Shown piece by piece: positions 1 to 7,265 of a DNA stretch of 44,591 nt. The stretch comes from Candidatus Coprenecus pullistercoris. Its GTDB lineage: Bacteria; Bacteroidota; Bacteroidia; Bacteroidales; UBA932. The stretch is from the NCBI GenBank assembly GCA_019116965.1, contig DXAT01000020.1, positions 1 through 44,591 of the forward strand, given 5' to 3'. The notes beneath the pieces were generated by a model. That model was not told the origin of the DNA, did no database searches, and was given only the letters and a program-made list of their open reading frames with translations. Numbering within the stretch: position 1 is the first letter of the stretch; each line of letters opens with the position of its first letter. A program made the position numbers and the translations under genes.

Positions 1-288
1 GTCAATACGGTGCGCGAGACCTTCCTGTTCAACACCAATCTTCAGGTGCAGGAGCAGGTGGCCGAGATACGGCGTTATTTCAAGACAGTGGAGGATGACG
101 AGAGGATAGTGGAGCTGCGGGAGAATATCCGTAAGTCCACAGCCGCCGGAGTAGAGAACGGCACCAAGAACGCCTCCGATCTCGTTTCCGAGATAAACAA
201 GGAGAATGCGGCCCGCAGGCAGCTCATCATGCACCAGGTGGAGATGATGAAGGCTATGTACGGTCTCAAGACGATAAAGAACAGCTAA
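1..288 (+). CDS. TolC-family outer membrane efflux channel, C-terminal fragment
   Basis: The reading frame is open from the first base and stops at 288, so this is the 3' end of a gene that starts outside the window. The 95 residues seen are mostly helical and rich in Q, E, R and N (for example NTNLQVQEQVAEIRRYF), like the last coiled-coil helices of TolC-type outer-membrane channels. No C-terminal membrane segment is present. The frame is followed after 29 bp by a membrane-fusion protein and then ABC transporter genes on the same strand, which is the usual order of tripartite exporters in Bacteroidota. The GTG at position 10 is not taken as a start because the frame continues upstream of it. 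Family assignment rests on context as much as on sequence. Confidence 0.7.
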   Translation, partial: VNTVRETFLFNTNLQVQEQVAEIRRYFKTVEDDERIVELRENIRKSTAAGVENGTKNASDLVSEINKENAARRQLIMHQVEMMKAMYGLKTIKNS

Positions 289-317
289 TAAACGAAAATA
301 GAAACGACACGGATATC

Positions 318-1229
318 ATGAAAAAGATCAGATGGATATACATCCTGCCGGCAGTGGCCGGCGCAGCCCTGATGTCAGTCGCCTCCTGCAAGGACGCTGA
401 CGGGACCAATGACGCCTCGGGTACTTTTGAGGCCACTGAGGTTATGGTTTCCTCCGAGGCATCGGGACGCATAGTCTCTCTTGAAGTGAATGAGGGCGGT
501 GTGATAAGCGCCGGCGCTGTATGCGGTATGGTGGATACGGTGCAGCTTTCTCTTCAGAAGCGTCAGCTTGAGGCCGGGGTGAAGGCCGCGCTGAGCCGCA
601 TACGCGATGCGGAGACCCAGACGGCGTATATCAGGGAGCAGATAGGAATCAACCGCAGGGAGGCTGAACGCGTGCGTAGGCTTATAGAGGCTGACGCGGC
701 CAATACCAAGCAGCTTGATGACATCAACGCATCCATAAGCCTCCTGGAGACCCAGCTCTCCGCTACTGAGGCGGATATCGCCCAGAATAACACTATAGCC
801 GAGGCTGAGGCGGCTTCGTACCGTGCGCAGATAGCTCAGGTGGAAGAGTCGCTCAGACGCTGCAGGATAGTCTCTCCGATAGACGGAACGGTGCTCCTCA
901 AATATGCGGAGGCCGGAGAGCTTACGGCGGCCGGAAAGCCTCTTTTCAAGGTCGCGGACCTGACGGATATGAATCTGAGGGCCTATATTACGGCTTCTCA
1001 GCTGACGCGTATAAAGCTCGGTCAGAAAGTGCGCGTGTTCGCGGATTCCGGGGAGAAGGGAGTGAGGGAATACGAAGGGACGGTGTCCTGGATATCCGAT
1101 CAGGCCGAGTTTACTCCGAAGACTATTCAGACGAGGGATGAGCGGGCCAATCTGGTCTATGCCATAAAGGTCTCGTTTGTCAATGACGGCTATGTGAAGA
1201 TCGGAATGTACGGAGATGTAAGATTTTAA
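318..1229 (+). CDS. HlyD/EmrA-type membrane fusion lipoprotein of ABC exporter (YbhG-like)
   Basis: This 303-residue protein is the periplasmic adaptor that should join the ABC-2 permeases to the outer-membrane channel. A lipoprotein signal is visible (hydrophobic residues 8-21, lipobox VASC, lipidated Cys24). Residues about 40-65 form the first half of a biotinyl-lipoyl-like domain (SGRIVSLEVNEGGVISAG). About 75-190 is a long alpha-helical hairpin rich in Glu, Ala and Arg. The second lipoyl half follows (CRIVSPIDGTVLLKYAEAGE, about 192-211), then a beta-barrel domain to the end. The gene lies 29 bp after the TolC fragment and 11 bp before the first ATPase, so co-transcription is likely. Substrate is unknown; E. 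coli YbhG belongs to a drug and cation exporter, but that is only an analogy. Confidence 0.88.
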   Translation: MKKIRWIYILPAVAGAALMSVASCKDADGTNDASGTFEATEVMVSSEASGRIVSLEVNEGGVISAGAVCGMVDTVQLSLQKRQLEAGVKAALSRIRDAETQTAYIREQIGINRREAERVRRLIEADAANTKQLDDINASISLLETQLSATEADIAQNNTIAEAEAASYRAQIAQVEESLRRCRIVSPIDGTVLLKYAEAGELTAAGKPLFKVADLTDMNLRAYITASQLTRIKLGQKVRVFADSGEKGVREYEGTVSWISDQAEFTPKTIQTRDERANLVYAIKVSFVNDGYVKIGMYGDVRF

Positions 1230-1240
1230 TCGCTGGCAAT

Positions 1241-2173
1241 ATGTACAATGTGGAGGCAGACGGTCTTATAAAGCGTTACGGTGCCAATGAAGCTCTCGGC
1301 GGCGTGTCGTTCCGTGTGGGTGCCGGTGAGATATTCGGCGTTATAGGTCCTGACGGTGCCGGCAAGACCTCCATGTTCCGTATTCTGACGACCCTTATCC
1401 TGCCTGACGGAGGCAGTGCGCGCGTTCTCGGTATGGATGTGGTCAGGAATTACCGTGATATCCGTACCCGCATCGGCTACATGCCTGGCCGCTTCTCTCT
1501 GTACCAGGACCTGAGCGTGGAGGAGAACATACATTTCTTCGCTACTCTGTTCGGAACCTCCTTCGAGGAGAATTACGGCATGGTCAAGGATATTTACTCG
1601 CATCTCGAGCCGTTCCGCAAACGAAAGGCAGGAGCCCTGTCAGGCGGTATGAAACAGAAGCTGGCTCTGTCCTGTGCCTTGATACATAAGCCCGAAGTGC
1701 TTTTTCTCGACGAGCCCACCACAGGAGTGGATCCTGTCTCCCGCAAGGAGTTCTGGACCATGCTCGGAAGGCTCAGGGACCAGGGTCTTTCGATTATCGT
1801 CTCCACTCCCTATATGGACGAGGCCACGCTTTGCGACAGGATAGCCTTGATACGCAAGGGCCGTTTTCTTGATACCGACACGCCTTCAGGCATCATATCC
1901 AAGTTCACGCTTCCGTTGTTTGCAGTCAGCGGGCAGCACATGCCCTCGCTTCTCCGCGATATCCGCAGGATACCGAATGTGCTCAGTTGCTTTGCTTTCG
2001 GAGACAGGCATCATGTGGTGCTCGAGGACCGTGGTCTCTCGACAGAGGCTTATGCTGATGCTCTCGGCACGGCACTCTATGCAATGGGACATACGGATGT
2101 CGTCATAGAGCGGATAAGCCCATGCGTGGAGGATTGTTATATGTATCTTGATACGCTGGAGGAACGGTCATGA
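1241..2173 (+). CDS. ABC exporter ATP-binding protein 1 (N-half of YbhF-like)
   Basis: This is a 310-residue cytoplasmic ATPase of the ABC-2 exporter class. Walker A is GPDGAGKTS (about 36-44), the signature is canonical LSGGMKQ (133-139), and Walker B is VLFLDEP (153-159) with the catalytic Glu and a D-loop GVDP. The H-loop position, normally His in TTHYMDEA, reads STPYMDEA with Pro190, so the switch histidine is missing. About 80 residues follow the ATPase core. The stop overlaps the start of the next ATPase by 4 bp (ATGA). In gammaproteobacterial YbhF the two ATPase domains are fused in one chain; here they are separate genes and should form a heterodimer. The first ATG of the frame is used; it lies 11 bp after the adaptor. 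Confidence 0.92.
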   Translation: MYNVEADGLIKRYGANEALGGVSFRVGAGEIFGVIGPDGAGKTSMFRILTTLILPDGGSARVLGMDVVRNYRDIRTRIGYMPGRFSLYQDLSVEENIHFFATLFGTSFEENYGMVKDIYSHLEPFRKRKAGALSGGMKQKLALSCALIHKPEVLFLDEPTTGVDPVSRKEFWTMLGRLRDQGLSIIVSTPYMDEATLCDRIALIRKGRFLDTDTPSGIISKFTLPLFAVSGQHMPSLLRDIRRIPNVLSCFAFGDRHHVVLEDRGLSTEAYADALGTALYAMGHTDVVIERISPCVEDCYMYLDTLEERS

Positions 2174-2985
2174 GCATAGGTAAGCAGACGATACAGCATA
2201 TCAGGGAGCTGATGCTCCGGCCAGAGGAGCCTTTTCTCCGGGAGGGGGAGGTTATCCGTACGGACGGACTCACCAAGCGGTTCGGAAAGTTCACGGCGGT
2301 GGACCATATCTCGTTCTCGGTGAAGAAAGGGGAGATATTCGGGTTTCTCGGAGCCAACGGTGCCGGCAAGACCACGGCCATGAAGATGCTGTGCGGTCTG
2401 AGCCGTCCGACCGAGGGCCGGGCGGTAGTGGCCGGTTATGACCTGCGGCACAACAGTGAGGTGAAGCGGATAAAGAAGGTGATAGGCTATATGAGTCAGA
2501 AGTTTTCCCTGTATGATGACCTCAGGGTATGGGAGAATATCCGGCTTTTCGGAGGGATATACGGTATGAAGGACAAGGATATCGCCCGGAAGACCGATGA
2601 GCTGCTGCAGAGACTCGGTCTCGAGGAGCAGCGGAACAGGATGGTCCGTTCCCTGCCTTTGGGATGGAAACAGCGTCTGGCATTTTCGGTAGCCATCTTC
2701 CATGAACCCAAGATAGTGTTTCTTGATGAACCGACGGGAGGTGTGGATCCGGCCACCCGCCGCGGTTTCTGGGAGATGATATACGATGCTGCCGAAAGAG
2801 GCATAACAGTGTTTGTCACTACGCATTATATGGACGAGGCGGAGTATTGCGACAGGGTCTCGATCATGGTGGACGGCAGGATAGAGGCTCTCGACGCTCC
2901 GTCGGAACTGAAGCGGTGTTACGGTGCCGCGAACATGGACGAGGTATTCAGGATACTTGCCGGAAAGGCGCAGAGGGAGGAGTGA
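2170..2985 (+). CDS. ABC exporter ATP-binding protein 2 (C-half of YbhF-like)
   Basis: This 271-residue ATPase has a 25-residue N-terminal lead, Walker A GANGAGKTT (61-69), Walker B IVFLDEP (182-188) and an intact H-loop TTHYMDEA (His219). Its signature is degenerate: LPLGWKQ (162-168) replaces LSGGQ. That pattern is known from the second ATPase half of YbhF-type proteins. Together with ATPase 1, which has a good signature but no H-loop His, this predicts one competent and one degenerate ATP site per dimer. The start overlaps the upstream stop (ATGA) and the first permease begins 3 bp after the stop. A purine-rich GGAGG occurs 7 nt before the start, but it lies within upstream coding sequence. 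Confidence 0.92.
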   Translation: MSIGKQTIQHIRELMLRPEEPFLREGEVIRTDGLTKRFGKFTAVDHISFSVKKGEIFGFLGANGAGKTTAMKMLCGLSRPTEGRAVVAGYDLRHNSEVKRIKKVIGYMSQKFSLYDDLRVWENIRLFGGIYGMKDKDIARKTDELLQRLGLEEQRNRMVRSLPLGWKQRLAFSVAIFHEPKIVFLDEPTGGVDPATRRGFWEMIYDAAERGITVFVTTHYMDEAEYCDRVSIMVDGRIEALDAPSELKRCYGAANMDEVFRILAGKAQREE

Positions 2986-2988
2986 CAT

Positions 2989-4134
2989 ATGAGCGGAATA
3001 AAGGATTTGAAACGGTTTATGTCGTTTGTGGGCAAGGAGTTTGACCACATTCTCAGGGATACGAGGACTCTGATGGTACTGCTCGTGATGCCAGTGGTGA
3101 TGATAGTGCTGTTCGGATTCGCTCTGTCCACTGAGATAAAGGATGTCAAGGTGGCGGTACTCGATCCTTCGCGTGACGCGGCGACGACGAGGATAGTCAG
3201 TCAGATAGATGCGAGCGAGTATTTTACGGTAACTGCATTTTTAGACAGTGAGGAGGGACTTCTTGAGGCATTCCGGTCCAATGCGGCCGATATAGCGATA
3301 GTGTTCGAGGACAATTTCCATCATCGGGCCGTGCATGACGGAGACGGCCGTCTGCAGGTCATAGTGGACGGTTCCAATACCAATGTCGGGTCTATGGCTG
3401 TATTCTATGTGAGCAGTATTGTCTCGTCGTATCAGCGGGAACTGGCTCAGGAGGCCGCTCTCAGCGGTACCGGATCAGCGGACATGCAGCCGCGGATATC
3501 CACCGTCACCCGTATGATGTACAATCCCCAGATGAAGAGCGCATTCAATTTCGTCCCCGGAGTGATGGGCATGATTCTCATGCTTGTATGCGCGATGATG
3601 ACTTCTGTGTCCATCGTCCGCGAGAAGGAGAGAGGAACGATGGAGGTACTTCTTGTGTCTCCGGTCAAGCCGTTCTCGGTGATTTTAGCCAAGGCGATAC
3701 CGTATTTCGTGGTGTCCGCGTTTATTCTGCTGCTGGTACTGTGCCTGTCGGTATTTCTCATAAAAGTACCTATTTCCGGAAGTCTGCTGTGGGTGATCTT
3801 AGTATCTCTGCTGTTCATATTGGTGTCGCTGTCCATAGGTATCCTGATATCGACGCTTGTGTCCAAGCAGGAGGTGGCCATACTCATATCCGGCATGGTC
3901 CTGATGCTTCCGACCATGCTGTTGTCTGGCATGCTGTTTCCGGTGGAGAGCATGCCGGAGGTACTGCAGTGGATATCATACTGTGTACCGGCCAAATGGT
4001 ATATTGATTCTATTAAGGTGATGATGATCCAGGGCCTCGGCATCCGCTACTGCCTCGACGCGGTGCTGATTCTGTGTGGGTTCCTGGCATTGTTCACAGG
4101 ACTCAGCGTTATTAAGTTCAAGGACAGACTATGA
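2989..4134 (+). CDS. ABC-2 type exporter permease 1 (YbhS-like)
   Basis: This 381-residue inner-membrane protein has the ABC2_membrane_3 layout. One membrane helix lies near residues 26-46 (MVLLVMPVVMIVLFGFAL). A large soluble periplasmic domain follows to about residue 185. A cluster of five hydrophobic segments begins with FVPGVMGMILMLVCAMM. The segment SIVREKERGTMEVLLVSPVKP is the coupling region that typically docks on the ATPase. It begins 3 bp after ATPase 2 and overlaps permease 2 by 4 bp (ATGA), so equal production of the two permeases by coupled translation is likely. The exported substrate cannot be read from the sequence. Confidence 0.9.
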   Translation: MSGIKDLKRFMSFVGKEFDHILRDTRTLMVLLVMPVVMIVLFGFALSTEIKDVKVAVLDPSRDAATTRIVSQIDASEYFTVTAFLDSEEGLLEAFRSNAADIAIVFEDNFHHRAVHDGDGRLQVIVDGSNTNVGSMAVFYVSSIVSSYQRELAQEAALSGTGSADMQPRISTVTRMMYNPQMKSAFNFVPGVMGMILMLVCAMMTSVSIVREKERGTMEVLLVSPVKPFSVILAKAIPYFVVSAFILLLVLCLSVFLIKVPISGSLLWVILVSLLFILVSLSIGILISTLVSKQEVAILISGMVLMLPTMLLSGMLFPVESMPEVLQWISYCVPAKWYIDSIKVMMIQGLGIRYCLDAVLILCGFLALFTGLSVIKFKDRL

Positions 4135-5243
4135 TTATCAAATATCTCATAGAAAAGGAATTCAAGCAGTTGTGGAGGAATCCGTTCATCCTCTTCCTCA
4201 TCATTGTCCTGCCCGCGCTCGTCATGCTGGTGTTCCCTTGGGCCACCACTATGGAGATCAAGCATCTCAATGTGGCCGTGGTGGACAACGACCGATCGGA
4301 TCTTTCCAGACGCCTGACCGACAAGATAGCCTCGACTGAGTATTTCGATATCACGGGAGTATTCATGCGCTCCGATGAGGCCATGGAGCAGGTGGAGTTC
4401 GGGGATGCGGATATTATTCTCGAGGTACCGTACGGCTTTGAGGACGGGCTTCTGTCCGAGGGCAGCGCCTCGCTGCTTGTAGAGGCCAATGCGGTCAACG
4501 GTACCAAGGCCAGTCTCGGCACTTCGTATCTCGATATGGTGGCGCTGGATTTCTCCCGGGACCTGAACCTTGACAGCGGTTCCGTATCCGTTACTGCGGC
4601 CGGAGGCATAGGCGTGGATTCTTATTACTGGTTCAATCCTCTGATGGACTATAAAGTGCCTATGATTCCAGCCCTTGTCATGCTTATAATGGCCCTTATC
4701 ACCGGCTTCCTGCCTGCGATGAACATCGTGGGCGAGAAAGAGGCCGGAACTATCGAACAGATCAATGTCACTCCGGTGCCGAAGATTACTTTCATCGTGG
4801 GAAAGCTCATACCTTACTGGGTCATCGGCATTATCGTCCTGAGTGTGGGCATGCTTGTGGCCTGGCTGCTTTACGGACTGCGCCCCGAGGGCAGCGTACT
4901 GCTTCTATACGGTCTGTCCCTGGTGTTCATATTCGGCATCTCGGGTCTCGGCCTTATCATATCCAATTATTCCAATAACATGCAGCAGGCGATGTTCATG
5001 ATATTCTTCATCATCATCGTTTTCATTCTTATGTGCGGAGTATTCACTCCTGTCTCAAGTATGCCGGAGTGGGCCAGGGTCATATCCATGTTCGACCCGT
5101 TTACATATTTCGCTCAGATTATGAGCATGATTTATCTCAAGGGCAGCACTTTCCGCGACATTCTTCAGTATGTCTATCCTCTGCTGGCCTTCTTTGTGGT
5201 CATCATCGGGTGGGCAGTGTTCAGTTATCGTAAACGCGGTTGA
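4131..5243 (+). CDS. ABC-2 type exporter permease 2 (YbhR-like)
   Basis: This 370-residue partner of the preceding permease has the same plan. A membrane helix lies near 18-38 (PFILFLIIVLPALVMLVF), a periplasmic domain covers about 40-170, and five C-terminal membrane segments follow. The docking segment reads NIVGEKEAGTIEQINVTPVP. The charged tail SYRKRG fits a cytoplasmic C-terminus. The paralogous permeases should form a heterodimer, matching the two different ATPases. It is the last gene of the operon: a hairpin terminator starts 4 bp after its stop and the next gene has its own promoter. Confidence 0.9.
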   Translation: MIIKYLIEKEFKQLWRNPFILFLIIVLPALVMLVFPWATTMEIKHLNVAVVDNDRSDLSRRLTDKIASTEYFDITGVFMRSDEAMEQVEFGDADIILEVPYGFEDGLLSEGSASLLVEANAVNGTKASLGTSYLDMVALDFSRDLNLDSGSVSVTAAGGIGVDSYYWFNPLMDYKVPMIPALVMLIMALITGFLPAMNIVGEKEAGTIEQINVTPVPKITFIVGKLIPYWVIGIIVLSVGMLVAWLLYGLRPEGSVLLLYGLSLVFIFGISGLGLIISNYSNNMQQAMFMIFFIIIVFILMCGVFTPVSSMPEWARVISMFDPFTYFAQIMSMIYLKGSTFRDILQYVYPLLAFFVVIIGWAVFSYRKRG

Positions 5244-5247
5244 TTTT

Positions 5248-5280
5248 CCGGAACCTTTTGGGATTTGTTCCGGATTTTTC
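5248..5280 (+). terminator. Intrinsic terminator of the efflux operon
   Basis: Perfect 8-bp inverted repeat TCCGGAAC (5248-5255) and GTTCCGGA (5268-5275) with a 12-nt loop, followed by TTTTT (5276-5280). It sits 4 bp after the permease stop. The loop and right arm overlap the promoter of the next gene. Confidence 0.75.
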
Positions 5281-5289
5281 CTAAATTTG
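5258..5289 (+). promoter_or_regulatory. Bacteroidota-type promoter for the BACON lipoprotein gene
   Basis: TTTG at 5258-5261 and TAAATTTG at 5282-5289 are separated by 20 nt, an exact fit to the TTTG/TAnnTTTG consensus of the Bacteroidota housekeeping sigma factor. Transcription should start near 5295, giving a leader of about 25 nt before the ATG at 5320. Confidence 0.7.
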
Positions 5290-5319
5290 TTCGCAGATAA
5301 CCCATTAATATACTGATTT

Positions 5320-6435
5320 ATGAAAAAGTTGTTTTTTGTCTTGGCATTGGCGGCCGCTGTGATGACAGGCTGTCAGGAAAAAGAGGGACCCGTCGTCGAG
5401 CCCGTGCTCGAGCTTGGATTCGAGGGAGACCTTGTGCTTCCCGCAGAGGGAGGTCAGTCCTCGTTTGCGTATGTGATCAAGAATCCGGCGGAGGACGGTC
5501 TGCTTCAAGTGACATCGCCCGAGTCATGGCTCGGAGAGTTTACTGTCACATCAGAGACTACGGTCAGTTTTCCCGTTGAGGTCAATGAGACCGGTATTGT
5601 CCGCAATGCGGAGGTGAGGCTGGTGTACACCTACGGAGGCGGCAAGGAGATAGTCTGCACATTCAATGCCATCCAGAACTATGTCGGCGGCGAGCCTGTC
5701 ACTCCCGGTTCTGACCCTCAGATAAGTGTCGGGCCTGCATGCTCGGTCGGTGCTGAGGGCGGTCCTGTTGTCATCTCATACTCCATAGTCAATCCCGTCG
5801 AGGGCGGAGAGCTTACAGCCGCGTATGAACCGCAGGAGTCCTGGATCGGGGAATTTACGCTCAATGAGGAGGACGGCACAGTCACATTTACCGCAGCTCC
5901 CAATGATACGCAGGAGCCGAGGTCTGTTGTAGTTGCCCTTACCTATGTTTATCCCAGCGGCTCCGACACCGAGGACAATGTAGTGTCGGCCGAGGTCACT
6001 GTTACTCAGGATGCCGCGGAACCCGGTTCTTCCTACGATCATGAGTACAATCTGACGGAATTCTACGGGGAATGCTATCTGTTTACTTCGGATTATAATT
6101 ATTTTACGGTTATATCCGACAGGCCCATCACTTCCGACGGAGATGCTGAGCCGGGCAGCGTAGCCTTCTGTATCAACATTATAGCTCCTGCACCCGAGGA
6201 TGCCTCGCACCCGCTTCCTCCGTCAGGCTCCTATACTTTTGCAGGGTTTGCGTTTTCTTCCAATACTTTCAGCTGCTATTTCGATGACGACAGCAACACT
6301 TTCGTGGACGGTTCCATGGAACTCAGTTATGAGGACGGTGTATTTGTAATGGATCTGATAATGACAGATCAGTATAACGAGACTTATCATATAAGATATA
6401 GCGGCGACGGGGTATATACCGAGACTGTCTGGTAG
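5320..6435 (+). CDS. BACON-domain surface lipoprotein
   Basis: This 371-residue lipoprotein has a signal peptide, lipobox MTGC and lipidated Cys18 followed by QEKEG. Two tandem BACON-like beta-sandwich domains follow, at about 24-122 and 135-232. Each has the loop with an exposed Trp (ESWLGEFT, ESWIGEFT) and ends in a strand like TVTQDAAEP. Residues about 240-371 form a different beta-rich C-terminal domain containing PPSGSYTF. BACON domains are common on extracellular proteins of Bacteroidota, often near glycan-degrading enzymes, but no glycosidase or SusC/D genes are nearby. The gene has its own promoter and is followed by an inverted repeat and tRNA-Leu, so it looks monocistronic. A role in surface binding is only inferred. 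Confidence 0.82.
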   Translation: MKKLFFVLALAAAVMTGCQEKEGPVVEPVLELGFEGDLVLPAEGGQSSFAYVIKNPAEDGLLQVTSPESWLGEFTVTSETTVSFPVEVNETGIVRNAEVRLVYTYGGGKEIVCTFNAIQNYVGGEPVTPGSDPQISVGPACSVGAEGGPVVISYSIVNPVEGGELTAAYEPQESWIGEFTLNEEDGTVTFTAAPNDTQEPRSVVVALTYVYPSGSDTEDNVVSAEVTVTQDAAEPGSSYDHEYNLTEFYGECYLFTSDYNYFTVISDRPITSDGDAEPGSVAFCINIIAPAPEDASHPLPPSGSYTFAGFAFSSNTFSCYFDDDSNTFVDGSMELSYEDGVFVMDLIMTDQYNETYHIRYSGDGVYTETVW

Positions 6436-6447
6436 TTTTCCGGGAGA

Positions 6448-6480
6448 TTGATACGGGTTCGCAAAATTTTTATAACTTTG
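6448..6480 (+). promoter_or_regulatory. Promoter of tRNA-Leu
   Basis: TAACTTTG at 6473-6480 is an exact -7 element (TAnnTTTG), and TTG at 6448-6450 can serve as the -33 element with a 22-nt spacer. Transcription would start about 5 nt before the mature tRNA 5' end (6492). The -7 element overlaps the right arm of an 11-bp inverted repeat. Confidence 0.6.
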
Positions 6481-6490
6481 CGAACCCTTT
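6455..6490 (+). terminator. Perfect 11-bp inverted repeat, probable terminator of the BACON gene
   Basis: GGGTTCGCAAA (6455-6465) and TTTGCGAACCC (6477-6487) are exact reverse complements with an 11-nt AT-rich spacer, followed by TTT. It lies 19 bp after the BACON lipoprotein stop and fits a short-tailed terminator. It also encloses the -7 element of the tRNA-Leu promoter, so it could instead be an operator. Confidence 0.5.
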
Positions 6491-6491
6491 C

Positions 6492-6577
6492 GCTCGAGTG
6501 GTGGAATAGGTAGACACGCAGGACTTAAAATCCTGTGGGCAGCAATGTCCGTACGGGTTCGATTCCCGTCTCGAGCA
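6492..6577 (+). tRNA. tRNA-Leu (UAA anticodon)
   Basis: The acceptor stem GCTCGAG (6492-6498) pairs perfectly with CTCGAGC (6570-6576), with discriminator A at 6577. The D-arm contains TGGTGGAATAGGTAGACA. The anticodon stem CAGGA/TCCTG encloses the loop CTTAAAA, giving anticodon TAA. A long variable arm (about TGGGCAGCAATGTCCGTA) marks a class II tRNA, and the T-arm is CGGGTTCGATTCCCG. Together these specify leucine. The CCA end is not encoded (ACAA follows), so it must be added after transcription. The mature length is 86 nt. Confidence 0.97.
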
Positions 6578-6578
6578 C

Positions 6579-6604
6579 AAAAAGCCGGCAATCGCCGGCT
6601 TTTT
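6579..6604. terminator. Bidirectional terminator between tRNA-Leu and bioD
   Basis: AAAAA, then GCCGGC (6584-6589), loop AATC, GCCGGC (6594-6599) and TTTTT. The symmetric A and T tracts allow it to stop both tRNA-Leu transcription and the convergent biotin operon, whose last gene ends at 6617. Confidence 0.85.
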
Positions 6605-6616
6605 GTGCTTTAATGC

Positions 6617-7261
6617 CTATTCTAATACAGGAATGGTGATGAAGCGGGTAGACGGCCAGTCACTGGCGAGGATATTCCTGATATAGTTCTCGGTATCACG
6701 GCAGATGCGTTCGTCATCTTCAGGAGGGTAGAGATTGTACGCTACGGTATGGAGGCGGATATCTCTGGCGCGTATTGCTTCCAGTCCTAAAAGGAAGTGG
6801 TTGATACTACCGAGTCGACCCGAGGTCACATAGATAAGCGGAAATCCATTCCGTGCTATGTAGTCTATAGTCAGCAGCTCCCTTGTGAGAGGTACCATCA
6901 GACCTCCGGCGCCTTCGAGCAGTACGGCGTCGTATCGGTCGGAGAGTTCTTCTGTGGCCTTCTGAATCTTTATGAAATCAACCGGCCGTCCGTCTATCTC
7001 TGCGGCCAGATGCGGTGAGCATGGGTAGGAGTATATCTCAGGCATGCTCAGACCATTGCGGTCCTCGGGCAGCAGGCCGCATCCCATGATTCTGCGGTGC
7101 AGCTCTATGTCCTCCGACATGCCTGTGCTCCCTGTCTGAATGAGTTTCTGGGTGATGGTGCGCCTGCCCTCTGAGTTCCAGGTACGGGCGATGAATCCTG
7201 TGGCGTAGCTTTTGCCGATGTTGGTGTCGATTCCGCTTACAAAGTATACATTGTCTTTCAT
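6617..7261 (-). CDS. bioD: Dethiobiotin synthase
   Basis: This 214-residue BioD carries out the ATP- and CO2-dependent closure of the ureido ring of 7,8-diaminopelargonate to dethiobiotin. The N-terminal P-loop reads GIDTNIGKSYATG (Lys and Ser in place of the usual KT). The later segment LLEGAGGLMVPL is the typical substrate and Mg-binding motif of the family. The ATG at 7261 gives the family-like N-terminus MKDNVYFVSG; an upstream ATG at 7282 would add seven residues overlapping bioC. It is the last gene of the purN-bio operon and is followed by a bidirectional terminator. Confidence 0.93.
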   Translation of the reverse strand: MKDNVYFVSGIDTNIGKSYATGFIARTWNSEGRRTITQKLIQTGSTGMSEDIELHRRIMGCGLLPEDRNGLSMPEIYSYPCSPHLAAEIDGRPVDFIKIQKATEELSDRYDAVLLEGAGGLMVPLTRELLTIDYIARNGFPLIYVTSGRLGSINHFLLGLEAIRARDIRLHTVAYNLYPPEDDERICRDTENYIRNILASDWPSTRFITIPVLE

Positions 7262-7265
7262 GGCA

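Noticed and set aside
2158-2162. GGAGG before ATPase 2 (and 2976-2980 before permease 1) as deliberate Shine-Dalgarno sites
   Set aside because: Both lie within Glu-rich coding sequence of the upstream gene, so amino-acid use explains them.
2137-3048. 303-codon minus-strand frame opposite ABC ATPase 2
   Set aside because: The plus-strand protein has all ABC motifs; the antisense product has no signal, domain or start context.
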